Origin: Haematococcus lacustris
Lineage: Eukaryota > Chlorophyta > Chlorophyceae > Chlamydomonadales > Haematococcaceae
Direction of reading: 5' to 3'
Length of the DNA: 64,000 nt
Assembly: GCA_030144725.1 (NCBI GenBank)
Contig: JASKMD010000018.1
Coordinates: forward strand, 4,358,026-4,422,025
Shown here: one piece after another, positions 47,261 to 58,700 of the stretch
Numbering within the stretch: the first letter of the stretch is position 1
Layout of the letters: every line of letters starts with the position of its first letter
Made by a program: the position numbers and the translations under genes
Notes under the pieces: model-generated
What the model was told of the DNA's origin: nothing
Databases searched by the model: none
Seen by the model: the letters and a program-made list of their open reading frames with translations, nothing else

Positions 47261-49366
47261 ATGCACAGCAAATACAAACGAGAGGGTCCCATGTTGCTGT
47301 CCATCCATATACATTCACAGGATGTCGACATGCAAGTCATGTGCCCCGTTGGTCATACATCATCTGTGCCTCTCACACCAATCACACTGTTTGTTCAGTA
47401 TAGCACCCCGGCTGTTAACCCAGCTGTGCAGCCCCCTGCCCTAGTCACATGCTGCTCCAATCCAACGCTCAATGGTGCCTCGGCCTCTGCCTGCAGCTCA
47501 ACCTCCCTGGACACCCCCGGTCAGTTGGCAGCTGCAGAGCTGCAACCCCTCTTACGCATCAGCTCAGCAGGCCGTCGCAGACCTGAGCTCAGCCTCCAGC
47601 CCTGCACCCTCCTGCCTGCCCAGCCTGCCTCTACCACCCACCCCTCCCAATCAGCAGTCAGCAATACCACCTGGCCAGGGAGGACACTACATGGAGCCAC
47701 TCCCCATGTCCCGTGTGTAACCAGTGCCGGGTCACACCTGATGCCCCAGGTTTTATGCACATCCCTTGCCCCTGAAAAGAGTGACCCTGGGCACAGGAGC
47801 AGGGGTAGGAGGGGTGGTGGCAGGGAGGCTTTGAGTTTGGAAAAGAGTGACCCAGGCCAAAAAAGGAGTGACAAGGGCGACACCCCAGTTGCACCATCGC
47901 TAGCCAGTCGCCGACCTGAAGTTGGTACGCAACCTGGGGCAGTGTGTGAGCAAGGAGGAGGTCGTGTCAGCAGCAGGCAGCACAGGGGCAGGCCTGGCCC
48001 AGCTGAGCCTGCTTTAGGCAAAGGTGACCCCCCACCTGCCCCTGCCCGTGTAAGACCAGGCAGCACCCGGCCCAGCTCAGCATCTGGGCAGTACAGCAAG
48101 CAAGGGGTTCTAGTACCCCTGGCCACCCTGTCGAGCACTTGCTTGCAAGCCATGCAGGTTGGCCCTGGGCCCAGCGCCGGCCAGCAGCAGGGTGAGAAGC
48201 CTGGGCAGGTGAGGCGCAGCCCAGGTGAAGAGCAGCGGGAGGTGGGTATAGACACTCCACCAGCTGTCAGCCTGGTGCGACTGGGTCCCGGGCCGGGCCC
48301 CTACCCCAGGCTTCAGGCCCCCCAGGGGCTGGGCCGTGGGTCAGAGTCAGTGTCCGAGTCCAGAGGCCAGGCAGGGTCAGAGCGGCGGGCTGGGCCAGGG
48401 CCAGGGCCTCGGCCTCGCTCCGGTGTGTTACAGCGGCGGGCTGGGCCAGTGGCCACCGGCAGTGTGAGTGCTGCCGCGACAGGCTGGGTGGCAGGCCTTG
48501 AGCCAGGCAGCTTGTCCAGCTACCCCGGCCCCGGGCTCAGGGCGCCCCAACAGCTAGCCAGCAAGCCTGTGGTCCAGCTCCAGGCCCCGTCCCACCAGCA
48601 CTTGGGTGCTGGGCAGCAGGGTGGTGTGGGGGGCCAGCCAGGCCAGATGCCCAAGCGTGTGCTCGCCGCCTCGGGCCCAGGGCAGGCGGGGCAGGGCGGG
48701 GCGACGGGGCGACGGCCTACCTCCGCTCCTGCCCCCCTGGTGCTGGAGGAGCCCAGTCTGGCACTGCCACGACCCAGGACCGCACACCCTGGACCGCTGC
48801 ATGCCTGCACCAGCCCTCTTGCAGCTACTGCAGTGGCGGCTGCGATGGCAAGCCCTGCTGCTGCTGTGGCGGGTCCTTCTGCTGCTACCCCGTTGGCGAG
48901 TGGGGGCGGGGCGGAGGCCAGCCCTGGGCTGGGGGCTGTGCCTGTGGGCGTCAGCGGGCTGAGGCGCAGTGTGTCAGAGGGTAGAATCATGGGCAGCAGC
49001 AGCTGCTGCAAACCTGAGCAGCCTTGCAACACTGCGCAGCAGCAGCCGGGCAACTGCAACAGACGCAGTGAGCAGCACTGCAGCCGTGGGCAGCAGCAAC
49101 AGCAGCTCTGCGGCAGCGACAGCAGTGGGAGCACCGTCATGGAAGCAGGACCGCAAGACAGTTGCCTCTCCAAAGGCGCTGCCGGGGGCCCACAGCCTGC
49201 CACAGCCCACTTGGCATCTGCAGACGTAGCTCCTCCCCCACAAGCCTCCCAGCCCCTGGCAGGGGCCATGCCTGCTGTGGTGCTCAGGGTGAGAGCGGAT
49301 GGCCCTGCTGACAGAAGCAGAACCAGCAGCAGCAGAACCAGCAGCAGCAGCAGCAGCAGCACATGA
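47261..49366 (+). CDS. Long low-complexity ORF, 701 codons, unrecognised
   Basis: Open frame rich in Pro, Gly, Ser, Gln and Ala, with acidic/basic RRSGQ-type stretches, internal repeats such as KSDPGHRSRGRRGG / KSDPGQKRSDKGD, and Ser/Arg runs near its end (AGPADRSRTSSSRTSSSS). I see no domain. The true start is unknown; it may be an exon of the same gene as the following ORF. Length and uninterrupted frame over GC-rich DNA alone are weak evidence of coding. Confidence 0.4.
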   Translation: MHSKYKREGPMLLSIHIHSQDVDMQVMCPVGHTSSVPLTPITLFVQYSTPAVNPAVQPPALVTCCSNPTLNGASASACSSTSLDTPGQLAAAELQPLLRISSAGRRRPELSLQPCTLLPAQPASTTHPSQSAVSNTTWPGRTLHGATPHVPCVTSAGSHLMPQVLCTSLAPEKSDPGHRSRGRRGGGREALSLEKSDPGQKRSDKGDTPVAPSLASRRPEVGTQPGAVCEQGGGRVSSRQHRGRPGPAEPALGKGDPPPAPARVRPGSTRPSSASGQYSKQGVLVPLATLSSTCLQAMQVGPGPSAGQQQGEKPGQVRRSPGEEQREVGIDTPPAVSLVRLGPGPGPYPRLQAPQGLGRGSESVSESRGQAGSERRAGPGPGPRPRSGVLQRRAGPVATGSVSAAATGWVAGLEPGSLSSYPGPGLRAPQQLASKPVVQLQAPSHQHLGAGQQGGVGGQPGQMPKRVLAASGPGQAGQGGATGRRPTSAPAPLVLEEPSLALPRPRTAHPGPLHACTSPLAATAVAAAMASPAAAVAGPSAATPLASGGGAEASPGLGAVPVGVSGLRRSVSEGRIMGSSSCCKPEQPCNTAQQQPGNCNRRSEQHCSRGQQQQQLCGSDSSGSTVMEAGPQDSCLSKGAAGGPQPATAHLASADVAPPPQASQPLAGAMPAVVLRVRADGPADRSRTSSSRTSSSSSSST

Positions 49367-49556
49367 CGTTCGCCCACTCTGGTGTTGCCATGAACGGCGT
49401 TACTGGCAGAATGCCTACTGCTTGCACCGCACCCACCTTGTATCTCACTGCTGGGAAAGCCATGAGGTCCTCTGGGGCAGGGCAGGGTCAAGGTCAGGGT
49501 TGGGATCAGGGAGGGGTGAAGGGTCAGGGGCAGAGTCAGGGTGAAGGAATGTCAGG

Positions 49557-52500
49557 GTGAAGCGGCAAGGGGCAGGGGCAGGGTCGAGCTTCAGGGTCAG
49601 GGTCAGGGACAAGGCCAAGGGCATCTGCTGTGTGCGACTGCTCAATGCAGTATGGCTCCACTGCTATCGGGGTCATGCCCTCCACCTTGCTCACTGGCTG
49701 CAGGTGGAGCCTGACCCAGCCCTGCCAGACCACCGCATCCCTGACCCCCTGCCTGGCCAGAGCCCTGCAGGTGGCCCCACATCCTTGCTCCCACACAACC
49801 AGCAACAGCTGGTACAACAGCGGCAGAGCCAGCAACAGGAGCCGCCGGAAGGGCAGCAGGGGGTGGGCCAGCAGCAGAGGGGTGCAGAGCCGCAGGGGCC
49901 TGGCCAGCAGCAGGGAGCTAAACAACCCCAAGGGGGCGGTGAGCAGGAGCAGGGACAGCAGCAGCAACAGCAGCAGCAAGAGCTCCCAGACCAGGCAGGA
50001 CTTGAGCGCGAGGCGCAGGCTCAAGAGGCAGCACCAGGTGGAGTCAGTGCAGCGCTGAGTGAGCCGGACTGGGTGGTGTTGAGCCCCAGCAGCAAGGCGC
50101 CACTGCACAGCCTGCTGAAGGAGGTGGTGCCAGGGGCCAGCCCACGCAGCAGAGCCAGCCCACACACCACCAGGCAGGCCGCAGGGCCAGCAGCTGGGCA
50201 AGGCCCAGGCCGCGGGACCCCCTCCGGGGCCAGCAGGGGCAGCCTGGGGCTCAGAGCCAAGCTGGCAGGGGGTCGAGGCCTCATGGCAGTGGGCCAGCCA
50301 GGGCCCTGGGGCGCGGCAGGCCAGCCCTTGACCCAGCACCCTGGCTCAGCCCCAGCCGCGGTGCCCAACGCAGGTTCAGCGGCCAGCCTAAGCAGCAGCC
50401 ACCCCTTCGCCACGAAGGCAGGGGCGGAGGCAGGGCCTGGGAGGGAGGCGGGGCCAGGAGTCGAACCCGGGGTCCAGCTCCTGCACAGCCTGTTCCAAAA
50501 CCTCCACAGGGCCTCTGTGACTGTGAGCCTGACTGGCGGCTCAGCCCCAGGCCCTGCCACTGCTGCAGCCGGCCAGGGGCCCAGGCCTGGGTGCAGCAGC
50601 AGGGCACACAGCCTGACTGGCGCCGTCCCTCGCAGTACCGGTGACCCTGGCAGCGTGACCAGCGCCATGGCCAGCAGCACACTGGGCAGCAGCATGTTGG
50701 CGCCACCGCCCTGCGACACACCCCTTGGAGAGCCTGACCCAGCTGACTCTGCCTCACCAGACACAGTGGCGGGGGCTGGGACGGCGCACCAGGCCCCTCC
50801 CCCTGCCTCCCACTCATCCTCCATGGCAGCCACCTATTCTGAAACACCCCGGGTCAACCCCTTGGAGCTTGTACCCTTGCCAGCCCCCTACATACCCACA
50901 CCCCCACTCCCAGTCTCTGCACCGCCCACTGCACCCGCTCCAGCAACCAGCTGCTCTGCCCCCAGCCCCCACTCCCTCCCTCACGCCCCCCTCCCAGACG
51001 CCACAAGCGCAGCTGCCCTCCCCACAGGGCCCCCTGCTGACGCCTTGCCTCCGAATCCTGGATGCAAGGGGGACCTTGAGGGCTGCAGCCTGACAGGTGG
51101 GGCAGCCAGCAGGCCTGGGCGTGGGGCTGAGGGGGAGAGGGGCAGGCTGCTGGGGGATGGGCAGCAGCAGGCGGAGCAGGAGCAGCAGCAGCGGCAGGCG
51201 AGTCAGCAGCCTCGGCAGCAGCCACCCGACCCATGTGAGCCTTCTCCTGCTGGTGACACAGAAGAGACCAAAGGTCACGAAGTGGTGGCCAAGGGTCCCC
51301 AAGGGGAGGCCAAGGGGCACAAAGGGAAGGTCAAGGGGCACGAAGGGAAGGCCAAGGGTCGCATTAAAGCTGAGGCAGGCGACCAGACATCCCTTGCAGG
51401 GGAGGGCAGGGCAGGGCAGGCAGCCGAGCCAGGCCCCGCCCCCCCTCCCATGTCTGGCCAGGAGTCACCAGAGCCACAGCTGCCACAGCCTGCGCCTCCT
51501 CCCCCTCCACACACACCTTACCAGATGCTGAGGGGAACAGAACCAACGCCTGCGTCCCAGCCCCCTCCCCTACCCCTGACCACTCACCCAACCCCTGCCA
51601 GCCCCTTGGCCACCCCTTTCCCACCCACCCACTCACCCCTGGCTGGGCCATCCCGGCCAGCAGAACAGCCTGAGCCACCTCTGCAGCCTGCACCGCCAGC
51701 CCTGTGGCCCCTCACCCTGAGGCAGCCAGCAAGAGAGGCAGTGCTGGGGCAGGGGCCACCCATAGGGGTCGGGCTGGTGTCAGGGGCGGGGGAGCAGGTC
51801 GAGCAACCAGGGGGAGCTGCAGCAGGTACTGGGGCCAGAGGAGGAGCAGGGGCAGGGGTTGCTGCTGACCCTGCTCCTGCTGCTGTGATGCCCCCCCCTC
51901 AGCCAGCCTCTGCCCAGGCACACGGCACCAGGTACCCGGCTGGCCCTCCTCCTGGGACCCTGGGGCCGCCGCCGCCCTTCACCTCCCAACAACACACCAC
52001 AGCACAGGGCGCAGCCACAGCACCACCCACCCCTCCAGCACCTGATCATCCCGCTGGACTTCAGCCGCTCCTGCAAGCACTGATGCCACTCGCAGCCACT
52101 CCAGCCAGCAAGCCTGACCAGCCCTCGTCCCTGCCTGACCAGCCCTCCCCTCTGACTGAGGCCCAGGCCCTGCAGGGGAAGTCTGTAGGGTGCTTAGCTA
52201 GGGGTCAGGAGGCTGGATGGAGGCCAACCAAAACTTCTACCTCCCTCTTAGCTCCTCCCGTGTCATTGCCTGCCCCGGAGGCCAGTCAGGCGCCTGCGAC
52301 CCTACCTACTGGGACTGGGGTCGTGGCCTTGGAAGCTGCAGCAACACAGGCTGCAGGGCCACGGCCGCTGTGTTGTGGGGTGGCAGCATTGCAGGTGGCA
52401 GGGGTGGCGGCTGGTGTTGCCGGAGCCCAGCAAGCTGCCAACCCAACTGCCAAAGGGCTCGAGACAGGCATTGTGACAGAAGTTGGGACCAGTTTGGGCA

Positions 52501-53549
52501 ATGGTGGGGAGGCAGGCAGCAAGGGGGAGGCAGGCAGCAAGGGGGAGGCAGGCAGTGCACCAGGGGTGGTGTGCCGGTCAAGGTCGTCAGGGACCGGGTC
52601 CAAAGGGAGGGCCAGCAGAGCAGCAGCAGCAGCACCAGGCCTCCGCATCATCGTGCCCCCCTGTGACCCCATGCTGACCCTACACCACAACCCACACCAG
52701 CAGCAGCAGCAGCAGCTCCAAGAGCACCAGCAGCCCCTTCATCATCAGCAGCACCAGCAGCAGGCCGTGGGTTGTCAAGCTGCCCAGCCTGATGCCGCCT
52801 CCTCACCTTGCAGCAGCACAGACCATCTCAGTCACCCCAGCCGGCTCACTCAGGGACAGCAGGGACCGGCAGGAGCAGCAGCTCACCCAGTCGGAGCTGG
52901 AGCAGCAGCAGTAGGAGCAGGAGGGCAGGCCTGCAGCACCAACTGTCCTGTGTCCTCCAAACGCCCAGCCCAGGCTGCCACTAGCGCTGCCCAGGTCCTA
53001 GAGCCCAGCCTGGTCAGCAATCACCCTGTGGCAGCTTCCACCCAGCTTCACCCAGGTCCCCTGCTGCAGCTTGACCTGCAGTTTACCCTACTTGACTCCA
53101 GCCCTGGCACCGGCAGCAGTGGAAGGTCAGGGGGGCCGGCCAGGGCAGAGGCGGATGGTGGTTTGACTGGTGAGGTGGCAGGGCGGCCAGCAGCGGCCAG
53201 GCAGGAGGCCCCCAGCCCCACCAGGCCCGCCAGGAGATCTGGGGATCAAATCTTGCCAGTCGCATCTCAAGCAAGCCAGCCCCTGAGCCAGCCCAAGCCG
53301 GAGAGTGGCTGCCACAACAGCAGTGCCTGGCTTGGATTTGAACCCGCAACCCGGCTGCAGGAGGTGGGCCTGGCCTGCCTGCTGTCCAGCAGCAGCGGCA
53401 GAGCAGGTGACGCTCAGCGCACTGGCAGCCTCATAGCAGGGCTGCTGGGAGGGGTGGCAGAGCTGGCCAGCCTGTGCGGCCTGGATGATGGCTGGGTGGT
53501 GCAGCTGGTGCAGGGGCACCCTTCCCACACCCCCTCACGCGGAGGCTGA
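49557..53549 (+). CDS. Very long low-complexity ORF, 1,330 codons, unrecognised
   Basis: A 4-kb open frame. It starts with basic sequence and LNAVWLHCYRGHALHLAHWL, the only ordered-looking segment. Gln-rich, Pro-rich and Gly/Ala-rich blocks follow. Around 51,270-51,370 is a KGHEGK-type repeat (five units of about 9 residues), and near 52,510-52,560 a GSKGEA repeat. The C-terminus (AGLLGGVAELASLCGLDDGW) is more ordered. Disorder with repeats suggests a scaffold or regulatory protein, but no function is assigned. Start and introns are uncertain. Confidence 0.45.
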   Translation: MKRQGAGAGSSFRVRVRDKAKGICCVRLLNAVWLHCYRGHALHLAHWLQVEPDPALPDHRIPDPLPGQSPAGGPTSLLPHNQQQLVQQRQSQQQEPPEGQQGVGQQQRGAEPQGPGQQQGAKQPQGGGEQEQGQQQQQQQQELPDQAGLEREAQAQEAAPGGVSAALSEPDWVVLSPSSKAPLHSLLKEVVPGASPRSRASPHTTRQAAGPAAGQGPGRGTPSGASRGSLGLRAKLAGGRGLMAVGQPGPWGAAGQPLTQHPGSAPAAVPNAGSAASLSSSHPFATKAGAEAGPGREAGPGVEPGVQLLHSLFQNLHRASVTVSLTGGSAPGPATAAAGQGPRPGCSSRAHSLTGAVPRSTGDPGSVTSAMASSTLGSSMLAPPPCDTPLGEPDPADSASPDTVAGAGTAHQAPPPASHSSSMAATYSETPRVNPLELVPLPAPYIPTPPLPVSAPPTAPAPATSCSAPSPHSLPHAPLPDATSAAALPTGPPADALPPNPGCKGDLEGCSLTGGAASRPGRGAEGERGRLLGDGQQQAEQEQQQRQASQQPRQQPPDPCEPSPAGDTEETKGHEVVAKGPQGEAKGHKGKVKGHEGKAKGRIKAEAGDQTSLAGEGRAGQAAEPGPAPPPMSGQESPEPQLPQPAPPPPPHTPYQMLRGTEPTPASQPPPLPLTTHPTPASPLATPFPPTHSPLAGPSRPAEQPEPPLQPAPPALWPLTLRQPAREAVLGQGPPIGVGLVSGAGEQVEQPGGAAAGTGARGGAGAGVAADPAPAAVMPPPQPASAQAHGTRYPAGPPPGTLGPPPPFTSQQHTTAQGAATAPPTPPAPDHPAGLQPLLQALMPLAATPASKPDQPSSLPDQPSPLTEAQALQGKSVGCLARGQEAGWRPTKTSTSLLAPPVSLPAPEASQAPATLPTGTGVVALEAAATQAAGPRPLCCGVAALQVAGVAAGVAGAQQAANPTAKGLETGIVTEVGTSLGNGGEAGSKGEAGSKGEAGSAPGVVCRSRSSGTGSKGRASRAAAAAPGLRIIVPPCDPMLTLHHNPHQQQQQQLQEHQQPLHHQQHQQQAVGCQAAQPDAASSPCSSTDHLSHPSRLTQGQQGPAGAAAHPVGAGAAAVGAGGQACSTNCPVSSKRPAQAATSAAQVLEPSLVSNHPVAASTQLHPGPLLQLDLQFTLLDSSPGTGSSGRSGGPARAEADGGLTGEVAGRPAAARQEAPSPTRPARRSGDQILPVASQASQPLSQPKPESGCHNSSAWLGFEPATRLQEVGLACLLSSSSGRAGDAQRTGSLIAGLLGGVAELASLCGLDDGWVVQLVQGHPSHTPSRGG

Positions 53550-54795
53550 GTGGGCCCATGACCCGTGCATGGAGGAGGAGCTTGCACACAGTGCCCCTTC
53601 ACCATGCGCATGTGGCTTGCATGATGCACAATGTGGTGGCGTTGTGGGTGACTTGGCTGGCATGTATGTATCCCTGTGGCCGCCGCAATGGTGGGGCAGT
53701 GGAGCTGCAGGGGGGCATGGGTTGGCATTTGCATTGTGCACATCACTGGCCTGCTATTGGCCCCGCTTTGGCAACACATCCATCATGCTCTTGACCTGCA
53801 ATGATGCATGGACCTGCGCCTGACCTGTATCCATGCACTCGGTCGCATACTGTGTGCATGCCCATGGCCCGTGGACCCTACTTGGGTGCACCACACCGCA
53901 TAATGGTATAAATCGTATCAATGATGGGTTGCTTGCTTTGGCCCTGGACATGTGCAGTAGGGTCAGTCTGCTGCATGCACCTGACCCGGTGACCAGACCC
54001 GACCTGACTGGGTCTAAGGGGCACACAAGCTGTTTTTGTGTTTGAGGCTGAGGGATTGTGGGAGGACAAGGACGTCAATAATAATTCAGCCAGCAGTTGA
54101 GGGTGGACCTAGACAGGAAGCTGCCTGATGTGGTAAGCGTTCAAAGTTCAACGTTCAGGGCCGTGGCTGCTCCATTCCTATACTGTTGTGGAAGCCAAGC
54201 ACCTGGGTCACGACAAGGGAGCTGCAAGAATGCAGGTTTGGGAATGATGGATGGTGGTTGATGTGTCGAGGCGGGAGCACCTTGAATCATGCACTGTCGC
54301 AGCTGTGGCATGAATATCATGTTTATCCACAGCATAACTGCACCAGCCGCAGTCTTGTTGCCTCTAGCTGTTGGCCAGAATCCCAACCCTACGTGTAAGG
54401 TCATGCTCCAGAAGACTCTCATGCAGTCTGACATTGCAGCAGGCGCACTGAACACTATGGTAAGTGAATGAATAGGTGAGCATCAGTTGCATGAAGATCA
54501 CTGATCCCACGTTGGTTGCGCATCAACTGTACAATCAGCTAAGCGCTCCATGGCGGAATGCATATGAAAGGGTGCACACAAGCTAACTATGAGCTGCCTG
54601 ATGCCCTTGCTAGCATATTGAGAAGAAATGTCCCCCCACGGCATCCTTATCATGGGCCAAAACATGGGCCTAAACATTGTGTTGGTCGAGCACAAATTGG
54701 GGTGCAAGTAGTAATCATTTATTCGGCAACCACAGATTGTAGAGCTACCTCTGGTAACAGGACCGTTCATTTCGTATTTCATTGTGTTGGTGAGG
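53550..54795. other. Intergenic between long ORF and U2 RNA gene
   Basis: I see no gene or clear repeat. Short frames up to 175 codons overlap the U2 RNA gene or lack family features. Confidence 0.5.
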
Positions 54796-54979
54796 TGCTC
54801 AACCGTGGCAGGAGTGCAACGCCACGGTCAAGCCGTGCACCCGCAGAGCAAGCCCTGCATTGGGTGCACCCTCAGAAAAATGAGTTAGATAGCATTGGTC
54901 CAATGGACCAAGAGTTAGCTATCAAACTAACTAGAACAGAAACTACACTTGATCTTAGCCAAAAGGCCGAGAAAGGTAT
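54796..54979 (-). ncRNA. U2: U2 spliceosomal snRNA
   Basis: The RNA starts ATACCTTTCTCGGCCTTTTG, continues GCTAAGATCAAGTGTAG, and matches the universal U2 5' domain (stem I and branch-site region). It next has the hairpin TTGGTCC-ATT-GGACCAA, then an Sm-like site CATTTTTC (about 54,880), then stem III (TGCACCC ... GGGTGCA) and stem IV (CCGTGGC ... GCCACGG). U2 pairs with the intron branch point. The branch-recognition segment reads GTAGTTTC, where other eukaryotes usually have GTAGTATC. The 3' end is estimated from stem IV. Confidence 0.93.
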
Positions 54980-55770
54980 GAGTGTCATGGGGAAGGTGTC
55001 AGTACCGGGCTACAGCAGTGAGGCCGGGCAGCAGTGTGGCCAATGGTGGGTTTGTAAAGCTTTGTCTGGATGTCAAACCTCGTGAACACTGTGATTACAC
55101 GGTAACGCTCAGCACCTGCGAATAACCAGACACCACTCGCTGAGCAGGCGACATGTTCGACCTGAACCATGACAACCACGTGTTGGTGTGTTTCTGTGAA
55201 TGTGTGGAAAGAAGGCTCCTTCTTATACTCTGCCACGCCACGCTTTGCTGCAATCCCTGCCTTCTATGTGAGTATGTTGATGTATGTGTGAGTATGTTGA
55301 TGTATGAGACTACAGTATGAAGAAGCCCGCTTCCGTAGTCGCCCATTTCCGTGTTACTGGGCCATGGCGTTCCTCTCGCGACAAGGACCGCACAAGCTGG
55401 AACTAAAAATTGAGCAAACCGAGCACATTAACACAAATCCCGCTTGGCTTGGCAGAACATGCCCCCTCGCAGGCGAGGGGTGATAGCCCCAGGCCGGAGG
55501 CTGCCGGCACACAACAGTAGCAGCAACAACAGCAGCAACAACAGCACGATACATGCTCCACAATAACACTTCCACAACCAGTTCCTCTCAAAAGGGTAGA
55601 CACAACACAAGCCCTGATGCCAGCCTTACAGCAACACCTGCTGCAGTACCCCGTTCAATGCGGGTGATAAGCTCCTGGGCATTGGCTGGGCACTGGCTGG
55701 GCTCCCGGGCTCCGTTCCTTGTGTAGTGTGCAGCACTTGCATCCCCCTGCTGCGTCACCAACCACTGCCA
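54980..55770. other. U2 upstream region and intergenic DNA
   Basis: Contains a GTGAGTATGTTGATGTAT duplication near 55,268-55,305 and a CAGCAACAA-rich run near 55,518-55,546. No gene is seen. U2 promoter elements should lie within about 100 nt of 54,979, but I recognise none. Confidence 0.45.
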
Positions 55771-58700
55771 TCAGCCGCACGGCTTGCTCTTGCTGTTGCC
55801 CCAGCCCTTAGGGTTGGCGTCCCGCCAGTCATCCCTGTCCCGTTGCGCCCTGAGGGCCACCTCGTCCTCCTCGCTGCCCAGAGCCGCCACCCGGGCCGCC
55901 TCCACCGCTCGGCTCTGCTGCTCAGCCTGCAGCCCACAAGATCAGAGTCCAGGTCAGATCACATGGTTGGTCAGGGTTCAAACCAGAGTGGGGCGTAACT
56001 AGGGACAAAGCTTGATCAGGATGCAGACAGCTGTCCAACCTTGGGGGTCTGGCTGGGTGCCATGTGTGCACAGGTCTGGAAGGTGAGCAGCAAGTGTGTG
56101 TGGGACATAGTTAATGGTTGTGGCCATGCACACAATGTCAGCCATGCACATGTTTGGGCGATTAGCGTTTGACTTCTAGTCTCTTTTCATCCTGGCTAGA
56201 GGCACGTACTCCAGACAACTCTGGAATTATGTGCAGGCCCACCAGCACCACCAACCAGAGCACCACTACACAGAGTCACGCTGGCTCCATGCATAGATGG
56301 GGCAGAGGTACGGCAGAGGTGGGTCTAGCCAGCCTGGCCAGGGTTCAGACAGGGGTTTGAGCTTGGTCAGGATGCAGACAAGTGCCTGGCCTGAAGCTAA
56401 GGGCCAGGACAAAGCCAGGGGCTGGGGCCAAGAGGCATCAGGGCGAAGGCTGGGTGACAGGTGTGGACAGGTCTGGGAGGGATGCGGCAAGGCTGCACCT
56501 GTTCCGTCCCCTCTGCAGCGGCCTGCCGGCAGGCCCGATTGAACCCCGGTGCTGTGCCCGCCGTCACAGTGCATGAAGCAGAAGCGGGGCTGACGGGTGC
56601 CCTGCCTGCTTCCCAACCCACCCACCCACCCACTAACCCAACCTTGACACTCTTCATCGCCTGCTTCCCAGCCAGTGCCACAGGACAACTGCCCATGCTC
56701 TCCTCCCTGGCCCTGCACCTACACGGCCTCAACACAGCCCTTGACTACGCTGGCAACACTGAAGCTGCTGTCCCTGCACGCTCCCAGTGGTCCTCCCTCT
56801 GTGGCCCTGTATCTGACCTGTGTTCAGGCACCCAAACATCCTTGCAGCAGTTGAAGCTGCTGCTGTCACGCACCCTTCCTGATACTGCCCCAACACCCAA
56901 TAGCCTGGCCCTGCCATGTCACCCCTTGCCTCCCTCCCCTCCCCTGCCCTACCTCGCCTGCCCGCCCCTCCCCTACCCCTGCACACCTGCTCTCTGCGGC
57001 GGGCGTCCGCTAGCTCGAGCTCTGCCTGCTGTGCCAGGGTGCGGGTAGGAGGCAGGTGCCCCTGGCGAAACACTTGGGACAGCGCCTGGGCCCGCCTGCA
57101 CAGACCAGCAGCAACAGCAGCATCTGTCAGCCCACGACAGCGGCATCAGCGGCAGCAGTGGCAGTAGCAGCGGTGGCAGTAGCAGCGACAGCGGCTGCAG
57201 CAGCGTTGTTGGTATGTGGTCCAAGCAGCAGCAGCATATCAGGGTAGCGCCAAGAGCAGCAGCACAACACCAGCAGCCGCAGCACAGCGAGTGAAACCCC
57301 TCTATCAGGGCACCTTACCACAACCACCCAACAACAATCCTAGTAGCAACAACGGGATCGGCAACAGCATAGACCAGTTCAGCAGGCGTTCTGATCGACA
57401 GCTGACTGGAACTGACTTCTGCTGCTCCCACCCTCCATGGCATAACCCTGCCTGTACCTGTCCCCCCGCCCGCCCACCTGCCCGCCCACCTGCCCGCCTG
57501 CCCACTCGCCCACCCGCTCACTTGCCTGCCTGCCTTACCTGTCAGGCAGTGCTGTGGAGGTGCTGAGGTCACCCGCTATGCGTCGCAGCTGTTGCAGCAC
57601 CTGCAGGGCCAAACAGGCATGAGCTGGCCAGAGTGCCGACAGCACAAGGCAGGGTGGTGAGACAGGAGTGGATAGCCAGGGTTAAGGGGCAGGTGATCGC
57701 TGCTGTCACTGCTGCTGCTGATGGTGGCTAGCTCCGCCAAACCTTGGCACCTGCCAGGTCAGGTGCGCATCCACCCACCTCCTGCTTCTGTTGCTCTTCC
57801 ATCTCCCGCCTTGCCTCCCCGGCCCCCAGCCGCCCCAGACCCGAGCCCTCTCCCGCAGCGCCAGTGCTGGCCACCGCCCCGACCATCTTTGCTTCCTCCT
57901 GCAGCAGGCTGCGTTGCCCTAAGGCCTGCAAGGCTGCCAGCTGCAGCTGGGTGAGCCACAGCTGGCGCTCCTCGCCCTCGTCCCAGCCGTCAGCACCTCC
58001 AGTGGGGCCCTGCTCAGTGCCGTCCTGCAGCTAGGGCAGCGAGTGCAGCCGGTCAGCAGCCCAGAGGCAGTGGTGGTAGGGAGGAGGGGATCAGACTGGC
58101 AGGACCAGAGTGAAGGTCTTGAGCTGCTTGTGCAGGGTGTGATGTCTGGTGTCTAGCTCGTCGCTGAGTGAGATTGCAAGTAGCAGGGTCAGGCCTAGGG
58201 CATCTTCGATGTCAAGTGCCTGGCTTGTTGCTGAGTTTGCAGCTAGACGCTGGCTGCAGCAATGCTGTGACAATGACATGCTGACACAAGCAGGCCAGTG
58301 ATACTGCTGCTGCTGGTGCTATTGCGGATGATGGATGATGGAGAAGGGTGGAGGAGGGTGGCAAGGGTGTCACTGATGGCCATGGACTGCTGCACCTCTG
58401 CTTCAGTTGCAGGCTTCATGTGGCCCACCCAACAGATTGCTTGCCACCCTGTCCTGATCCATGAACCCTAAAGGCCCCAAACCCATCAATCGGAACCCCT
58501 GACAGGGACAGAGGCCATAGCAGTCTGCCAGTCCTAAGCCATGCACCCTGCCTGGCCGTGTCAACTGCGCCTGCCTTGGCCATCAGGCACCTGCCCTCAT
58601 TCTGGTCACAGCATGCGCCCGATAGGCCCCTGCTGGAAAAGCCGAATTGGCGCTTCCCAACCAACTGTGATGCAGCCCGGCTGCTCACAACTCACCCACC

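Noticed and set aside
47521..48255. Minus-strand ORFs opposite the long plus ORF (also 48,520-49,491)
   Set aside because: GC-rich antisense frames without splice or domain support.
54558..55085. Plus-strand ORF of 175 codons
   Set aside because: It is antisense to the U2 snRNA and has no other support.
55970..56000. tRNA B-box-like GGTTCAAACC
   Set aside because: No matching A box or cloverleaf could be built around it.
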